In this document: one piece after another, positions 20,626 through 30,782 of the stretch
Layout: each line of letters opens with the position of its first letter
Numbering within the stretch: the stretch's first letter is position 1
Assembly (NCBI GenBank): GCA_022494885.1
Contig: JAGVSM010001264.1
Span: 1-64,000 of the forward strand
Length of the DNA stretch: 64,000 bases
Reading direction: 5' to 3'
Source: Micrasema longulum
Lineage: Eukaryota; Arthropoda; Insecta; Trichoptera; Brachycentridae
The notes under the pieces: generated by a model
Told to the model about the DNA's origin: nothing
What the model saw: the letters and a program-made list of their open reading frames with translations, nothing else
The model's database searches: none
Position numbers and translations under genes: made by a program

Positions 20626-21298
20626 ACAAACGAGGGCGGATTGAAAATGAAGCTACCTTAGTAGGAAAAAATCAACAGGATTACGCTTTATCATGTCCTA
20701 ATACTGCTGTGAAGTGGTCTCTTGAACTCGTTTTTGTTCGGCACTGAGCAAACGCGGCACCCATCTTGCCGATAGCTTTTTCATATGCAAATGTTCATGC
20801 AAAATGTTGAACACACGTTCATATTAGATGTTTACCATTTTTAAAATCTTACTTTACTTGGATTTTTTTGATATTTTCTTCAGTAACCTCCTCTTTTGGC
20901 CTTCTTGTTGATCGTATTGTTACAGTGCTTGTTCGGCCGCGTTTAAATTCAGAAATCCAATATTTTACCATATAATCTGACGGAACAGACTCACCTTAAT
21001 GTATATCGAGCTTTTTTTGTTTCTTTTGCCGTTTTCCCTTTCAAATAATAGTGTTTAATCACTGCACGAAATTAGCTTTTTTCCATATTTTAAGAAACAT
21101 AAAAGTTGTTTACTTCGACTTAAACGACTTTAAAATGACTTAAACGTTTTAAACGACTACAACAAATAAACTAATCGATGAATTTGGGTGACATTTTATT
21201 AGCTGCCGTTTGACAGATTTCAATTTGGAAAAAATAAATCTTTTTTGTGTTTGTGCTGCCATCTAGCGCTAGGTAGTTTCATTATCAATCCGCCCTTG
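20626..21298 (-). mobile_element. Internally deleted mariner transposon
   Basis: The left end 'caaacgagggcggattgaaa' (20626) and the right end, read in reverse ('caagggcggattgataatga', from 21298), form mariner-type TIRs. TA lies outside both (20624-20625, 21299-21300). On the reverse strand from 21085 the frame reads FRAVIKHYYLKGKTAKE, the start of a mariner transposase. Degraded N-terminal and linker segments continue to about 20690, but the catalytic DDD part is deleted. At 673 bp it is about half the usual 1.3 kb, so it is non-autonomous. Confidence 0.8.
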
Positions 21299-21300
21299 TA

Positions 21301-21740
21301 CATATAGATCGTTCACCAGTTACTCCACATTCTTAAGCAGTGATCCATTCCATTCCAGTACGAACAAAAACACTATTCAAAATCCAGATATATTTTTTTG
21401 AAAATGTCAAAGATGCCGTGATCTACGATAAATCAGGTAAATGAAAAAAACTGGTGGTCATAAATATCAACCGTATTCTTTACAGCGAAAATAGTCCTTT
21501 TTTTTAAAAAAAAAGTTCTCAAATAATATTCAAATGTTTAAAATATAAAATAAAGTGACTTTTATGTGCGTAGAAATAAGTTGTTGTAATCGGCTAGTTT
21601 CTTTTTTTTACAAGGATCGGGCTGGCCACGCTTTACAGATATTTGTATTTTTTTTTCGAGTGAAATACAGTTGCGGGCAATTATATTTTTCTTTTTCCAT
21701 AAATACTATTAGAATAAATCATGAATATCGACAATAAAAT
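21301..21740. other. Non-coding DNA, nothing recognised
   Basis: It lies between the mariner copy and a SINE-like segment. It has no similarity I can support. Confidence 0.3.
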
Positions 21741-21744
21741 ATAA

Positions 21745-21995
21745 TAGTAAGCTGTGCATAATCGCTTATATAGACCATTCGCCATTGGATAGAAGCCCCG
21801 GGTTGAATTCCTGGGATGGTCAACATGAAACAATTGTTTAATGGGTCGTATCACACTGTAATATTTAATTATTATTAAACTAGCACCTGAAGCGTGAGTT
21901 TGATCGCCTTACTTTACAGTAAATAATTGCGATAAGCTGCATTTAATTTACCTTACAGCATCTTGTGTTCCATTAGATGCGGATAAGGTTTTGAA
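21745..21995 (+). mobile_element. SINE-C-like element, diverged copy
   Basis: A B-box-like string 'gggttgaattcctgg' (about 21800) is followed by the SINE-C body: 'agcacctgaagcgtgagttt' (21883), 'gatcgccttac', 'ccattagatgcggataaggt' (21970) and a short GATGAT end. The head has a 'taagctgtgcataatcgctt' lead-in that recurs in reverse at 32.0 kb. It is more diverged than the copy at 24.66-25.1 kb. Confidence 0.55.
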
Positions 21996-22084
21996 GATGA
22001 TAATTTTTCCAAAAAAATACGTTCAAAATCTACAGTTTGTCACTAATTTTTTATTTCAAATGTATATGTAGAAAAGATGTATGA

Positions 22085-22135
22085 ATACATCAAATACAAT
22101 CTAAGCGGTGTGGCGTTCTATCCTCTATGCCTACT
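22085..22135 (+). mobile_element. RTE-like 3'-end scrap
   Basis: 'gtgtggcgttctatcctcta' is the conserved codon stretch (VWRSILSAYP region) at the 3' end of the RTE-like family. Nothing else of the element remains. Confidence 0.45.
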
Positions 22136-22244
22136 CTTTTGTAGAAACATTATGATAGCAATATACTAAATAAGTTGTTGAAGCCTTATTTTTAAAAGTA
22201 TATATTCGTAGGTATTATTAAATATTGATATTTTTTAATAAACA

Positions 22245-22455
22245 AAAATGTCCCAGGAAGACGTGGCATGATCAGATAAACTAAAATCTTAAGTCTGGTC
22301 ATGTCAAAAGCAGACAGAACCGAAGGGCATGTATGACAAGATGTTTGAATGTGGAAGAGGCTAGGATTGACGTGTGTGGCGGTCTATTCTCTCTGCCTAC
22401 CCCTACGGGGAAATGGCGTGATGGTAGTAATAGTAGTAGTAGTAGCAGTTATCTT
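22245..22455 (+). mobile_element. RTE-like insertion (copy R4), 3' fragment
   Basis: It encodes the last about 60 residues of the family (RKTWHDQI-like, RACMTRCLNVEEAR). The conserved 3' end 'ggggaaatggcgtgatggta' (about 22407) and a (GTA/TAG)n tail (22420-22450) follow. It is nearly the reverse complement of the insertion at 15.02-15.2 kb, so the two are the same subfamily. It is extremely 5'-truncated. Confidence 0.75.
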
Positions 22456-23030
22456 GAACATAAACACAATGGGGAAAAAATCATGTTTAACGAGTATTTG
22501 AAAATTACGTTTTTTATAATTTCATTAATTTTTAGTAAATAATAAATTTTTTTTCGATATTCCACACTTGGCTTAATCTTTAAAACGAACCCTTGCGTGT
22601 AGGTGTTCATTCCGCTCCTTTCTAGACGGATGCAAAACACGCACTGGGCTCGTGGCGCGCACGTGTAAAGAGGGCCAGTCTCGATGAATTCAGTGTAGCT
22701 ATTCTTGTAACTCGATTAAATACTATTTAGAGAGACAATAATCTCAGTAGACGGCCATTACGACGATCTCCCAGTCGCGGCGTCTGTCGTGACAAAATGG
22801 CGGTCAGCAGGTTCACGGTGCTGCCACTAGGGCTAGTTTTACTTTTTTTAAAGCAATTTACTCTCTTGGATTTCGACTTATAGGGCGTCAGAGTTAGGAA
22901 ATTTTAAAATAATGATAATACAATAAAATAAGTAAAAATACTTATCCAATCTGATGTTTTGCGTAATATGGGCAGAATACTTCAATGTTATGAAGAGCTC
23001 TTGGAGTATTTTAAAATTAAAAGGACATAA
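22456..23030. other. Non-coding DNA, partly GC-richer
   Basis: 22600-22850 is less AT-rich ('ggctcgtggcgcgcacgtgt', 'gtcgcggcgtctgtcgtgac') and ends with 'ctgccactagggctag', a type of string often found near mariner ends. I could not find a partner inverted repeat. Confidence 0.3.
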
Positions 23031-23035
23031 ACCAT

Positions 23036-23531
23036 AGTCCTTAAAATATAACTTGATTAGAGTGACAGCTGTCAAACTAATTTCATTAGTGATGGGAAAT
23101 TCCTGATCAAATCGATTTTATCAGTTATTTAATGCAATCATGAAACTCTGTTTCCGAAAATTAATATAAAAAAACGCAAAAACAAGCTTATTGTAGTGTG
23201 TTTAACACAATTATTCACCAAAAAATGAGACATTTATACTTTTTTCATTCAATTAACATTGATCAATTTGTCCCATCTCTAACGTTTTTGCAAAATGATG
23301 TAACCTTGTTAGAACTCCGTTAATAAATAGGTTTAGTTTAGTTTAAAAGCTGATTTTATAAATTAATATTGATTTATGTTTAAAGCATTGTATTATAAAA
23401 ATAAATTAACACGCCAGATAACAAATGATTTTTCGTGTGTCAATATAAATAACTCCTTTGACGTTACTACAAAGTTATGTCATCACTTTTTCTGACAACT
23501 GTCATTGTAATCATGTTACATTTTAAGGACT
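23036..23531. mobile_element. TIR-bounded non-autonomous DNA element with a nested inner pair
   Basis: The left end 'agtccttaaaatataacttg' (23036) is mirrored by the right end (read in reverse from 23531: 'agtccttaaaatgtaacatg'). Similarity continues for about 40 bp ('gtgacagctgtcaaa' against 'atgacagttgtcaga'). Inside, 'tagtgatgggaaattcctga' (about 23088) is mirrored by the reverse of 'tcaatttgtcccatctcta' (ending about 23282), a second TIR pair. No protein is encoded, and I could not identify a clean target duplication. Confidence 0.6.
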
Positions 23532-23534
23532 CTA

Positions 23535-23865
23535 GGAGACAAATTACAGATATGATATACTTGAATAATATATATAATTCACAATGATGTTGATTCACTG
23601 TTTTGTGTTGAAAATATGTCGTTCCTCGTGGGCGTCTGAGATCACCTGATACATTTTACCTTCCAATGTTTACAAACAATATGGCACATTATAACCCTCT
23701 TGGAAGAATGTAAAGACTAACAAAATATATAAATATGTAAATATTGACATTTATCACGATAGAGCAAATGATTATAAAAAAAATATTACTGTGTTTCTAA
23801 AATCAAATGACTAATCTTTGTTTTGATGTATGTAAATAAATTTTAGTTTATTTTATTACTTACGT
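23535..23865. other. Non-coding spacer
   Basis: Nothing is recognised. Confidence 0.3.
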
Positions 23866-23867
23866 AT

Positions 23868-24625
23868 TACAACAGAGATAAAGAACATTTCAGAGAAGGT
23901 AATATGGAAGTCTAGGATCTACAGGGCTTATGACCTGTCATTGGCTGGTTTAAGTGGCCACTTTACATACTGTGTAACTAACATTTATATATATATATAT
24001 TATACTTACTATACACGTCAAATATATTTGTAAACGTATGACTAGATATTTGTTTTTTTTATAATTTTTAAAATTAAAATTTGTTTTTTATTTTATAATT
24101 TTTTTTTTTGTTTTTTAAAACGGTTTATTATTTTGTTTCTTTATATATTTTATTTTTAAAACGGTTGAGAACCCCTGAGCTCTTATCAGGAGACAGTTAG
24201 TATTATTCCTTGGGCATTAAATATACATTGCAACAATCCCAACAAATCAATGATTTATGATTTTTCGAATATACTGCGTTATCTTTATTTTTATTATTAT
24301 AATTTTTTTAAAATTATTTTTTATACCTAAGCATGTCAAGTATTAAAATCCCAAGGTTATTATATAGAATAATGTATAAAACAACTGTGTAATATGTATT
24401 GATATATTGTTATTATATTATTTTATAATTTTGTAGTAGAACACTATTATGTTAAATGTATTTATGTTTATGTTTATAAAAGGCATTTGTGCCGTGTACA
24501 CACTAATAAATAAATAAAATAAATAAATAACATTTACCATTCTGCCGATATTTGAACATCTATATTCCTTCAATTCTTTCATCTGCTGATGTTTGTGAAG
24601 TTAAAGAGCTGAAAGATTTATTTAT
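23868..24625 (+). mobile_element. Foldback MITE M1, copy 5, split by a retroelement 3' end
   Basis: The M1 block 'ctacagggcttatgacctgt' (23918) to 'actgtgtaac' (23970) breaks off and resumes at about 24530 with 'aacatttaccattctgccga'. The 9-bp string 'taacattta' borders both sides of the insert (about 23979-23987 and 24529-24537), as expected for a target duplication. Confidence 0.7.
23988..24528 (+). mobile_element. Non-LTR retrotransposon 3' UTR inserted in M1
   Basis: It ends in 'aaaggcatttgtgccgtgta' (24480) followed by (AAATA)n. The GGCAC...GTGCC hairpin plus tail matches, in reverse, the 3' end of the relic at 33.7 kb ('aacggcacgcagtgcctttt'). It has no coding sequence, so the insertion is heavily 5'-truncated. 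Confidence 0.6.
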
Positions 24626-24660
24626 TTATTTTATTTTATTACTTCTTATATCATCTGATT

Positions 24661-25118
24661 GTCGGCCTCGTGATGTAATGGTCAGTGCATTTGCCTACCA
24701 TGCAAGATGTCTCGGGTTCGATTCCCGACTGGGTAAATATTTATCGGGTTGTGGTCCTGTGGCTAGTGTCTCGGACTCACGGACCAAAGGTCTGTGGTTC
24801 GAATCCCACTCTACCTCAACTTGATTCCATTTTCTAAAAGTGAGTTATTTACAACTCGTTGAAAATGGCCCTCAAAATTGAATATTTGGGTAAATCATAA
24901 GAACGCAAATATTTCTTTAAAAAAAAAAAAAGAAATATTTATTTAATAGGGTGTTTTTACACTAAAATATTTCATGGTGCCTGGACTGGTACCTGAAGCG
25001 TAAGACCGATCTTCTTACATTCATGTAACAAAAATGGTCAAGATACACTGCGATTGGTGTACCAATGCAGTGCCCTATGCACCATTAGGTGCGGATAGGG
25101 AATGATGATGATGATGAT
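24661..25118 (+). mobile_element. SINE-C copy (tRNA-derived), interrupted by SINE-A
   Basis: The head 'ggcctcgtgatgtaatggtc' (24664) carries the A-box region, and 'gggttcgattcccgac' (24715-24730) is a perfect B box (GGTTCGATTCC). The body resumes after the inserted SINE-A at 24943: 'ctggactggtacctgaagcg' (24983), 'ccattaggtgcggataggga' (25082) and a (GAT)n end. Other copies are at 55.8 kb (reverse), 21.8 kb and 54.7 kb (fragment). Confidence 0.8.
24745..24932 (+). mobile_element. SINE-A copy 2, inserted in SINE-C with perfect target duplication
   Basis: Complete copy: A-box region near 24760, B box GGTTCGAATCC (24796-24806), body, and an A-rich tail ending 24932. The 10-bp direct repeats 'aaatatttat' at 24735-24744 and 24933-24942 are identical, which defines the insertion exactly. 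The element is a Pol III-type SINE that would depend on a partner LINE. Confidence 0.9.
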
Positions 25119-25119
25119 C

Positions 25120-25465
25120 ATCTGATTTGCTCTCTTCTTTTCTTTGAAAGTTTATTTTCTTTAACACAATTCTATTTCTTTAACTTAATCTTTATTTTTC
25201 CATTTAACTTAATTTTCATTATAACTCAAATTGATTTAATTAGGCTACACACTTATTTGATATAATTTATGAAAGCTGGAGTAGTTCTATAATTGTGGAT
25301 ATATATGAAAATTTTTAGCGATGCTTTCTTACAAATAGTATGTATCTTTGTTGAATTTCCAAATATTTATGTTTATTTTTAAATGTTATCTTTAAAATTA
25401 CTCTAACGAGAATAGTCGACTGCCGCATACACCAAGCAAGGCTTGCGTTTAACAAAAAATCAAAG
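25120..25465. other. AT-rich spacer
   Basis: Nothing is recognised. Confidence 0.3.
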
Positions 25466-25469
25466 ATTT

Positions 25470-25960
25470 TTTAGTCAAATAATATCAAACTAAAACTCCG
25501 CAAGCAACTTGCCAAGACATACGTATGGAGCATATTGATGTACGGTTGTGAGACACGGTGCCTTACCGAAAGAGATAAATAAAGAGTAGATGCCTTCGAG
25601 ATGTGGTGCTACAGAAAATATTGGAATTTGCTGGAGAGACCCCATCACTAACGACGAGGTTCTCAGCAGAATCGAAGAAGGGAGGCACCTAATCAAAACC
25701 ATCTCAGAGAGGCGAGCCCAATGAATTGGCCACATTATATGCCATAAGGGTCTCCTGCATGACATCATAGAGGGAAGGGCTGAGGGGACAAATTACAGAG
25801 GGCGCCCTCGACGGGAATATTAGGAGCAAGTGTGCGAGGATTTAAACTGAACCTCATATGTCGAGCTGAAGGGGGCTGCAGAGAATATAGAGCAGTGGAG
25901 GACGAGATGCAGGACTTTGTAGCAAACTAATCCCCAGGATTGAGACTGCGAAGAAGAACG
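25470..25960 (+). pseudogene. Non-LTR (endonuclease-RT) C-terminus, decayed
   Basis: The forward frames give LRKQLAKTYVWSILMYGCET, RVDAFEMWCYRK, then HLIKTISERRAQ.IGH, EGRAEGTNYRGRPRRE and VELKGAAENREQWR-like. This is the post-RT C-terminus of an insect RTE-type element (YGCEAW.L......R..AFEMWCYR......W.D..TNEEVL). At least four frameshifts or stops occur (25577, 25640, 25720, 25820). It differs from both other RTE-like families in the window. Confidence 0.75.
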
Positions 25961-26630
25961 AATATAAGCTATTGTGATACTGTGGAGGTCACCACCATCA
26001 AGCCGTAAAGTTGGCAGGGCCGAACACCGTTCTGGCCCGCAACGCGTAACCCGACGCAACGTCAGCTCGGACAAGTAATTAAACGTGCAATGAAAGAATA
26101 TACACATTTCATCTTGGCATTTCGTGTCGCCCGTTCACCAGCTCCTCGCCAGTGTTCGCTATTGTAAATTCCTTCTGTACAAAATTGTAAGGATATAACT
26201 CGTGTGTATCTACTCAATAAATAACTTATATTGTAATCCATCTTTCTCATTTAACCTCAAATCAATTCACGCGCACCCATCCATACAATACAAGTAAATG
26301 CAGTTTTGCTACCATTCATGTTTGTAATATGGTCTTAAAAATGAATGACAATATCAGAAAAACGCTTTCTATATAATTTGACAAACACACAGTAAAAGTA
26401 GTAGAGTTAAATTCGATCGGAATTGCGGTTTATAATATTATTTTTTTTTAAAGTTAACTCGTTTATAGACAGTAAAACTTTGCTTTTTGAATGAGTGAAA
26501 CTGATAGAAAGACCCAGGGTCTTTAAAACGGTTTCGTTTCGAAAATTTCCCAGTCTGAGGGATCACTGATTCTATTTTGGTGTACCCGTGCTATGCACAT
26601 TACCATCATTACAAAACTTAAGATAAATAT
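25961..26630. other. Non-coding DNA
   Basis: No gene is seen. 25985-26170 is GC-richer. The reverse ORFs there have no similarity I recognise and overlap the tail of the RT relic. Confidence 0.3.
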
Positions 26631-26634
26631 TTCA

Positions 26635-27015
26635 ACAATGTTTTGAGTTTGTCCAAATTTTTGTAGAAAAGAACTGGATTCAACCCCCAGAGGAACTGTT
26701 ATGTTATTACGACAGAGATGGAGAACATTTTAGAGAAGGGAATATAGAAGTCTAGGCATCTACAGGGCTTATGATCTGTAATTGGCTGGTTTAAGTGGCC
26801 ACTTTACACACTGTGTAACACTCACAATTCTGCCGATATTTTAACATCAATTTTCCTTCAATTCTTCCATCTCTTGATGATTGTAAAGTTAAAGAGCAAA
26901 AAATCTACAATACATTGTTGATGAATGAACCTGGTCCAAGAAAAAGTATGAAATTGCTTTTTTTCATGCGTTGAAATAATTCAATCAGATGAATCTCACC
27001 CACATATAAGGTTTC
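26635..27015 (+). mobile_element. Foldback MITE M1, copy 6
   Basis: The left arm 'gttttgagtttgtccaaatt' (about 26640) is followed by all internal blocks to 'gtaaagttaaagagcaaaaa' (26884), then 'caatcagatgaatctcaccc' (26982). It is a long copy in a consistent orientation. Confidence 0.65.
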
Positions 27016-27019
27016 TATT

Positions 27020-27370
27020 TAATAAAAACTTACACCTAGGTATGTTGGCAAAATATGGATGAGAAAAGAATCATTATTATAGTGGTAGGAATAAGGATTA
27101 TTATTATTATGGATAACTTATATAGAAATTAAATTGTAATGTTATTAAAAGTTTACATTAGTTTTCAAGATATCATGAAATAACTTAATCATTCGTATGA
27201 TTACAACATCCGAATTTAAAAGGGCAAAACATAATTTGATGACTTTTTCAGCGATTTATAAAAATAATAAACACTACTGGCTTGTTAAATTTGATCTATT
27301 CGATGGAAATATTCCCTGATAATTACAAAACTGTGAACTCAGACAACACGAATCGGTTGCCATAAAAACG
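27020..27370. other. AT-rich spacer
   Basis: Nothing is recognised. Confidence 0.3.
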
Positions 27371-27375
27371 TTTTA

Positions 27376-27455
27376 ATTTCGTAGCTTAGTGATAATAATC
27401 TTGCATACTAACGAAGGTGCAGGGTTCAAGTCCATTGTTTTCGTATTTCACACTT
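27376..27455 (+). mobile_element. Possible tRNA-like SINE head (family D)
   Basis: 'gtagcttagtgataataatc' resembles a Pol III A box region, and 'gggttcaagtcc' (27421-27432) resembles a B box, about 35 bp apart, close to tRNA spacing. No second copy was found in the window and the cloverleaf pairing is poor. Confidence 0.35.
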
Positions 27456-27704
27456 TCTTTCACCCAAACAATCAAACAGAATTTAATTACATCTGGTGGA
27501 TTAATAAAGAGATGTATCAAAATAATACGAATCTCATACTGGGGAACACGCAAAATGTAGAGTTTACACATTTATTTTATTTTATAAATTTATTGCATAA
27601 ATAAGTATACATATATATTATATATATGTATATATACCAGGGAATCTATATGAAACTGTTGGATTAGAAAATTTAATAGTTTTAATAAATACAAATTTGA
27701 ATCG

Positions 27705-27875
27705 GGTTGTGGTTCTGTAGATAGTGTCTCGGACTCACGGATAAAAGGTCCGTGGTTCGAATCCCAGTCTACCCCAACTTGATTCCCATTTTCTAATATT
27801 GAGTTTTTTACTGTTCGTTGTAAATGACCAAAATCAAATATTTGGGTTATCATAAGAACTAAAAAAAAATCAAAA
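27705..27875 (+). mobile_element. SINE-A copy 3
   Basis: Head 'atcgggttgtggttctgtag' (27711), B box GGTTCGAATCC (27754-27764), body 'ccaacttgattcccattttc' (27774) and an A-rich tail from 27861. It is near full length. Confidence 0.85.
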
Positions 27876-27889
27876 AATATATGGTGATA

Positions 27890-28550
27890 TTCAATTCAAT
27901 TCAATTAATTTATTTTAAATAATACATACATTACAAACTAAAATTTAATGCGTACATATTGTAAAAAGACAAAAAAATATAAAGAGACTCTTGTCAAAAT
28001 AGTCGGAGAATCCTGCTCCGGAAAACCCCTTCAGATACATGGAACAGATCAACATTCAGAGCGATGTTATTTAGCATAGCGGTAGCCCTTCCAATAGGTA
28101 TAACCATCGGCAGGTTGGTCCTGTATATCGGAATATGAAACAATCTATGCTGACGCTGTCTGAGGTAATTATCAGAAACATACAAATCAATGCTCATCAT
28201 AATCTCGGAATTATCGATCACACCGCGCAACAATCGATAAAAATATGTAGTCAAATACACATTCCTTCTAGTCTCTAAACTGTTGTAGCCAAGCATACCC
28301 TGGAGAAACTCGGTCGGGTAGAGCCGAGGATAATACCCGCACTCTCTCATGTAGAGATATCTCAGAAACTTCTTTTGGAGTTTCTCTATCATAAGAGAGT
28401 ACTTTAGTTCATGTGGCCCCCAAATCATCGAGCCGCTCTCGAGTCTACTTCGCACCAAGGAGTTGTAAAGAGTTCTCAGTACGCGGGTATTTTCAAAAAC
28501 CCTGGCAGTACACAGAACAATTCCTAACATCTTCAATGCATTACTACTGA
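27890..28550 (-). pseudogene. Jockey-like retrotransposon C-terminus, open 180-codon frame
   Basis: The reverse frame 28536-27994 is uninterrupted: LRTLYNSLVRSRLESGSMIW, EKLQKKFLRYLYMRECGYYP, VSDNYLRQRQHRLFHIPIYR and TNLPMVIPIGRATAMLNNIA. This is the C-terminal region after the RT of a jockey-like element. Its homologue on the forward strand at 38.9-39.2 kb is nearly identical over LRTLYN...YLYMRECG, and the tail matches 17.75-17.95 kb. The 3' end is at about 27895 ('caattcaattcaattaa'). The RT palm is missing. Confidence 0.8.
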
Positions 28551-28552
28551 TA

Positions 28553-28618
28553 TAGCGTTCTATCCTCTTTGTCTGCTGTCTACCACTACGGTGAAACGGC
28601 GTGATAGTCTGTTGATGT
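28553..28618 (+). mobile_element. RTE-like 3'-end fragment (copy R5)
   Basis: 'gcgttctatcctctttgtct' and 'gtgaaacggcgtgatagtct' are the family's terminal coding and 3'-end strings. The fragment abuts the jockey-like relic, so it may be a minimal insertion or a rearrangement scar. Confidence 0.55.
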
Positions 28619-28619
28619 T

Positions 28620-28830
28620 GTTTTTGCGAAGTTTCTCGGAAACGAATGAAAAAAATAATACAAACGAACTAATTTGAACGACGTCACTAGTTCTTCCAAA
28701 TCAACCAATGATAGAGTGTTGTGATAGATTTTCGGTTAACGGGAAGCCAATCCGCGAACCAGCAGAACTCACCAACGAGATCTTGTGACGTCACAGACGG
28801 AGTAATTTTAAAAATCATTAAACATATAAT
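28620..28830. other. Non-coding spacer
   Basis: Moderately GC-rich ('caatccgcgaaccagcagaa'), with TGACGTCA-like strings at 28680 and 28786. Nothing else is recognised. Confidence 0.25.
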
Positions 28831-28834
28831 CACT

Positions 28835-28906
28835 TTGTAAAGCGCCCTTGATGTATTATATTACGAAAATGGCGCTGTATAAGTTATCCATAATAATCAT
28901 TATTGC

Positions 28907-28937
<31 letters not shown>

Positions 28938-28985
28938 AGTATAAATGTATTATTGTTTAAAGTTTTTTTATTTTAACATCCTATT
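28835..28985 (+). mobile_element. L2-like 3' terminus
   Basis: 'gtaaagcgcccttgatgtat' (28837) and 'aaaatggcgctgtataagtt' (28865) are the L2 3' hairpin, followed by an (ATTATC)n/ATT tail (28900-28935). There is no coding part. Confidence 0.6.
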
Positions 28986-29384
28986 TTTTTTTCTTATGTA
29001 CTCGTATATTAAAAATTATATAAACTCTTATAAATTAACAACTACATCAGTGTAAGTCACTCTCCAAGCACAAGAGTTATTATCTTTTTTGGAGAGTTAC
29101 TGTGATAATATTTGCTAGATGTATAAAAGTAGATCTGTATAAAATTTTTAAAAAACATGTACCTTTTATGAAATTTATTAATAATTTTTTTTTTTTAAAT
29201 ATCAACTCTCTTCTTGAAACAAACTGAAAACTATTTTTTGCTTTTAATTTGTAAATCAACGTATTTAGCACCGTGTATTTATTTTTGGGTATAATTAACC
29301 ACATGTATTGTTTTGATTCCAAGTAATTACAAGAAAACGTTTATCCATTGTTAACATGTGTGATGTTTCGTAAACTGTGAAAAA

Positions 29385-29835
29385 TATTCTATTCACTCGC
29401 CACTTTTTTCCCAACAAGGTATTTCTCTTCTTCCTTAATTATTTCGCATCATCATATTGACCTGCTCCTTCATCATCTTCTCTCATTATTCTATACGGTC
29501 CTTTAACTGACCATATCGCACCAGTCGAAAACAAATCAACGATCATGATTGATTGATTCAATGATCTCCCACAAACCATCATTAACATGAAAGATCTTCA
29601 AATGAAAAAAAAGAACTGAAGAAATATCTTCTAGATACTTTATAGTGCCTGTTTATAAATAAATTTGTAAAATTTAAATTTAAGAAATGTAATATAAACC
29701 TGTCATAAAAATAAAAAATGTATCTCACCGAAAAGTCTTTAGACTTAGTGGGTAACAAATTCCTTTATGTATTTTTTTAATTATAAAATAAACGCTGCTC
29801 TGCAGCACTGAAACTGTAAACAACTAAAAAAATCA
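29385..29835 (+). pseudogene. Non-LTR retrotransposon C-terminus and 3' UTR
   Basis: The forward frame near 29520-29640 reads IDSFNDLPQTIINMKDLQ and, after a frameshift in an A-run (29610), KKYLLDTL. This is the last conserved block (FN.LP..I......F...L...L) of CR1/L2-like ORF2 proteins. The 3' UTR ends with 'aataaacgctgctctgcagc' (29788), matched by 'aataaacgccgtacttcggc' at 55.79 kb. Only the extreme C-terminus is present. Confidence 0.55.
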
Positions 29836-30165
29836 ACCTTTTTGGAAATTGCAAAAGAAGAATGTCAATTGTGACACTTTCGTATTCTTCCGTCAATTGT
29901 TTCGTATTTTTCGAAGTAAGCACCAAATTTTGAGTAAAAAATAATGCCAAAATCATTCAGCCATAAATTTATTTAAAAAAAGCGTAGTAAAAATAAATTA
30001 TTATAAGCTTAAACAAGATATTTAATAACATATTACTACCGACTTTTTCGACTATTTAATATTTAGAGCAGTTACAAAAATGCACATAATAAGCGGGGCA
30101 AATAACAAGCAACTCCCATTAAAAAAATAAAAAAATACTAAGTATTGTTTTAAGATTAACATTAT
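29836..30165. other. AT-rich spacer
   Basis: Nothing is recognised. Confidence 0.3.
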
Positions 30166-30169
30166 TACA

Positions 30170-30778
30170 ACATATATTTTCATTATTTGTTTTTAAGATT
30201 AATTTGTTAATAACATTTTTTTTTTATACGTATATATGTGTGTATATATATATTTAGAATTCTTAACAAGTTATTTACAATTTGTTTTTTAATTTTAACA
30301 TTGTTCTTATATTCATATTTTTTAATCTTTTTTTTTAATGCAAAGTTTCGCTTTTTATTTTGCATTGCAGTTTGCTTTTTATTGTTTCTACATGTATATA
30401 AAATCTTTTTTTATTTCTTTTAATGTGTTGTGTATTTATAAAATTATTACTTTCTTTGTTTGTAGTTACCTGTATATTTATTTTATACTTATAAGTATAT
30501 GAAAATGTATTTATTTTTTTGTTTGAATTCTTTACAAGTTACTTACAATTTGCTTTATAATTCAATTACTTTTATTATATCCATATAAAATTATTTTTTC
30601 TTTTTACTATGTAAAGTTTCACTTTTTATTTTGCATGGCAGTATGCTTCTTATTGTTTCTAAATGTATTGTTTATCTTTTAAATTTTTACGCACTATGTT
30701 TGTACTTAACTGTATATTTTTTTGTAAATGCCCCTTGGGCGTATTGTAAAATTAAATAAATAAATAAATAAATAAATA
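30170..30778 (+). mobile_element. Non-LTR 3' UTR with an internal tandem duplication
   Basis: Two diverged copies of a roughly 240-300 bp block lie head to tail: 'agtttcgctttttattttgc' (30344) and 'agtttcactttttattttgc' (30613), each preceded by 'ttacaatttg' strings. The element ends 'aatgccccttgggcgtattg' (30726) and (AAATA)n. A reverse copy with one block is at 52.86-53.16 kb and a related end is at 31.79 kb. It is non-coding. Confidence 0.65.
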
Positions 30779-30782
30779 TATG

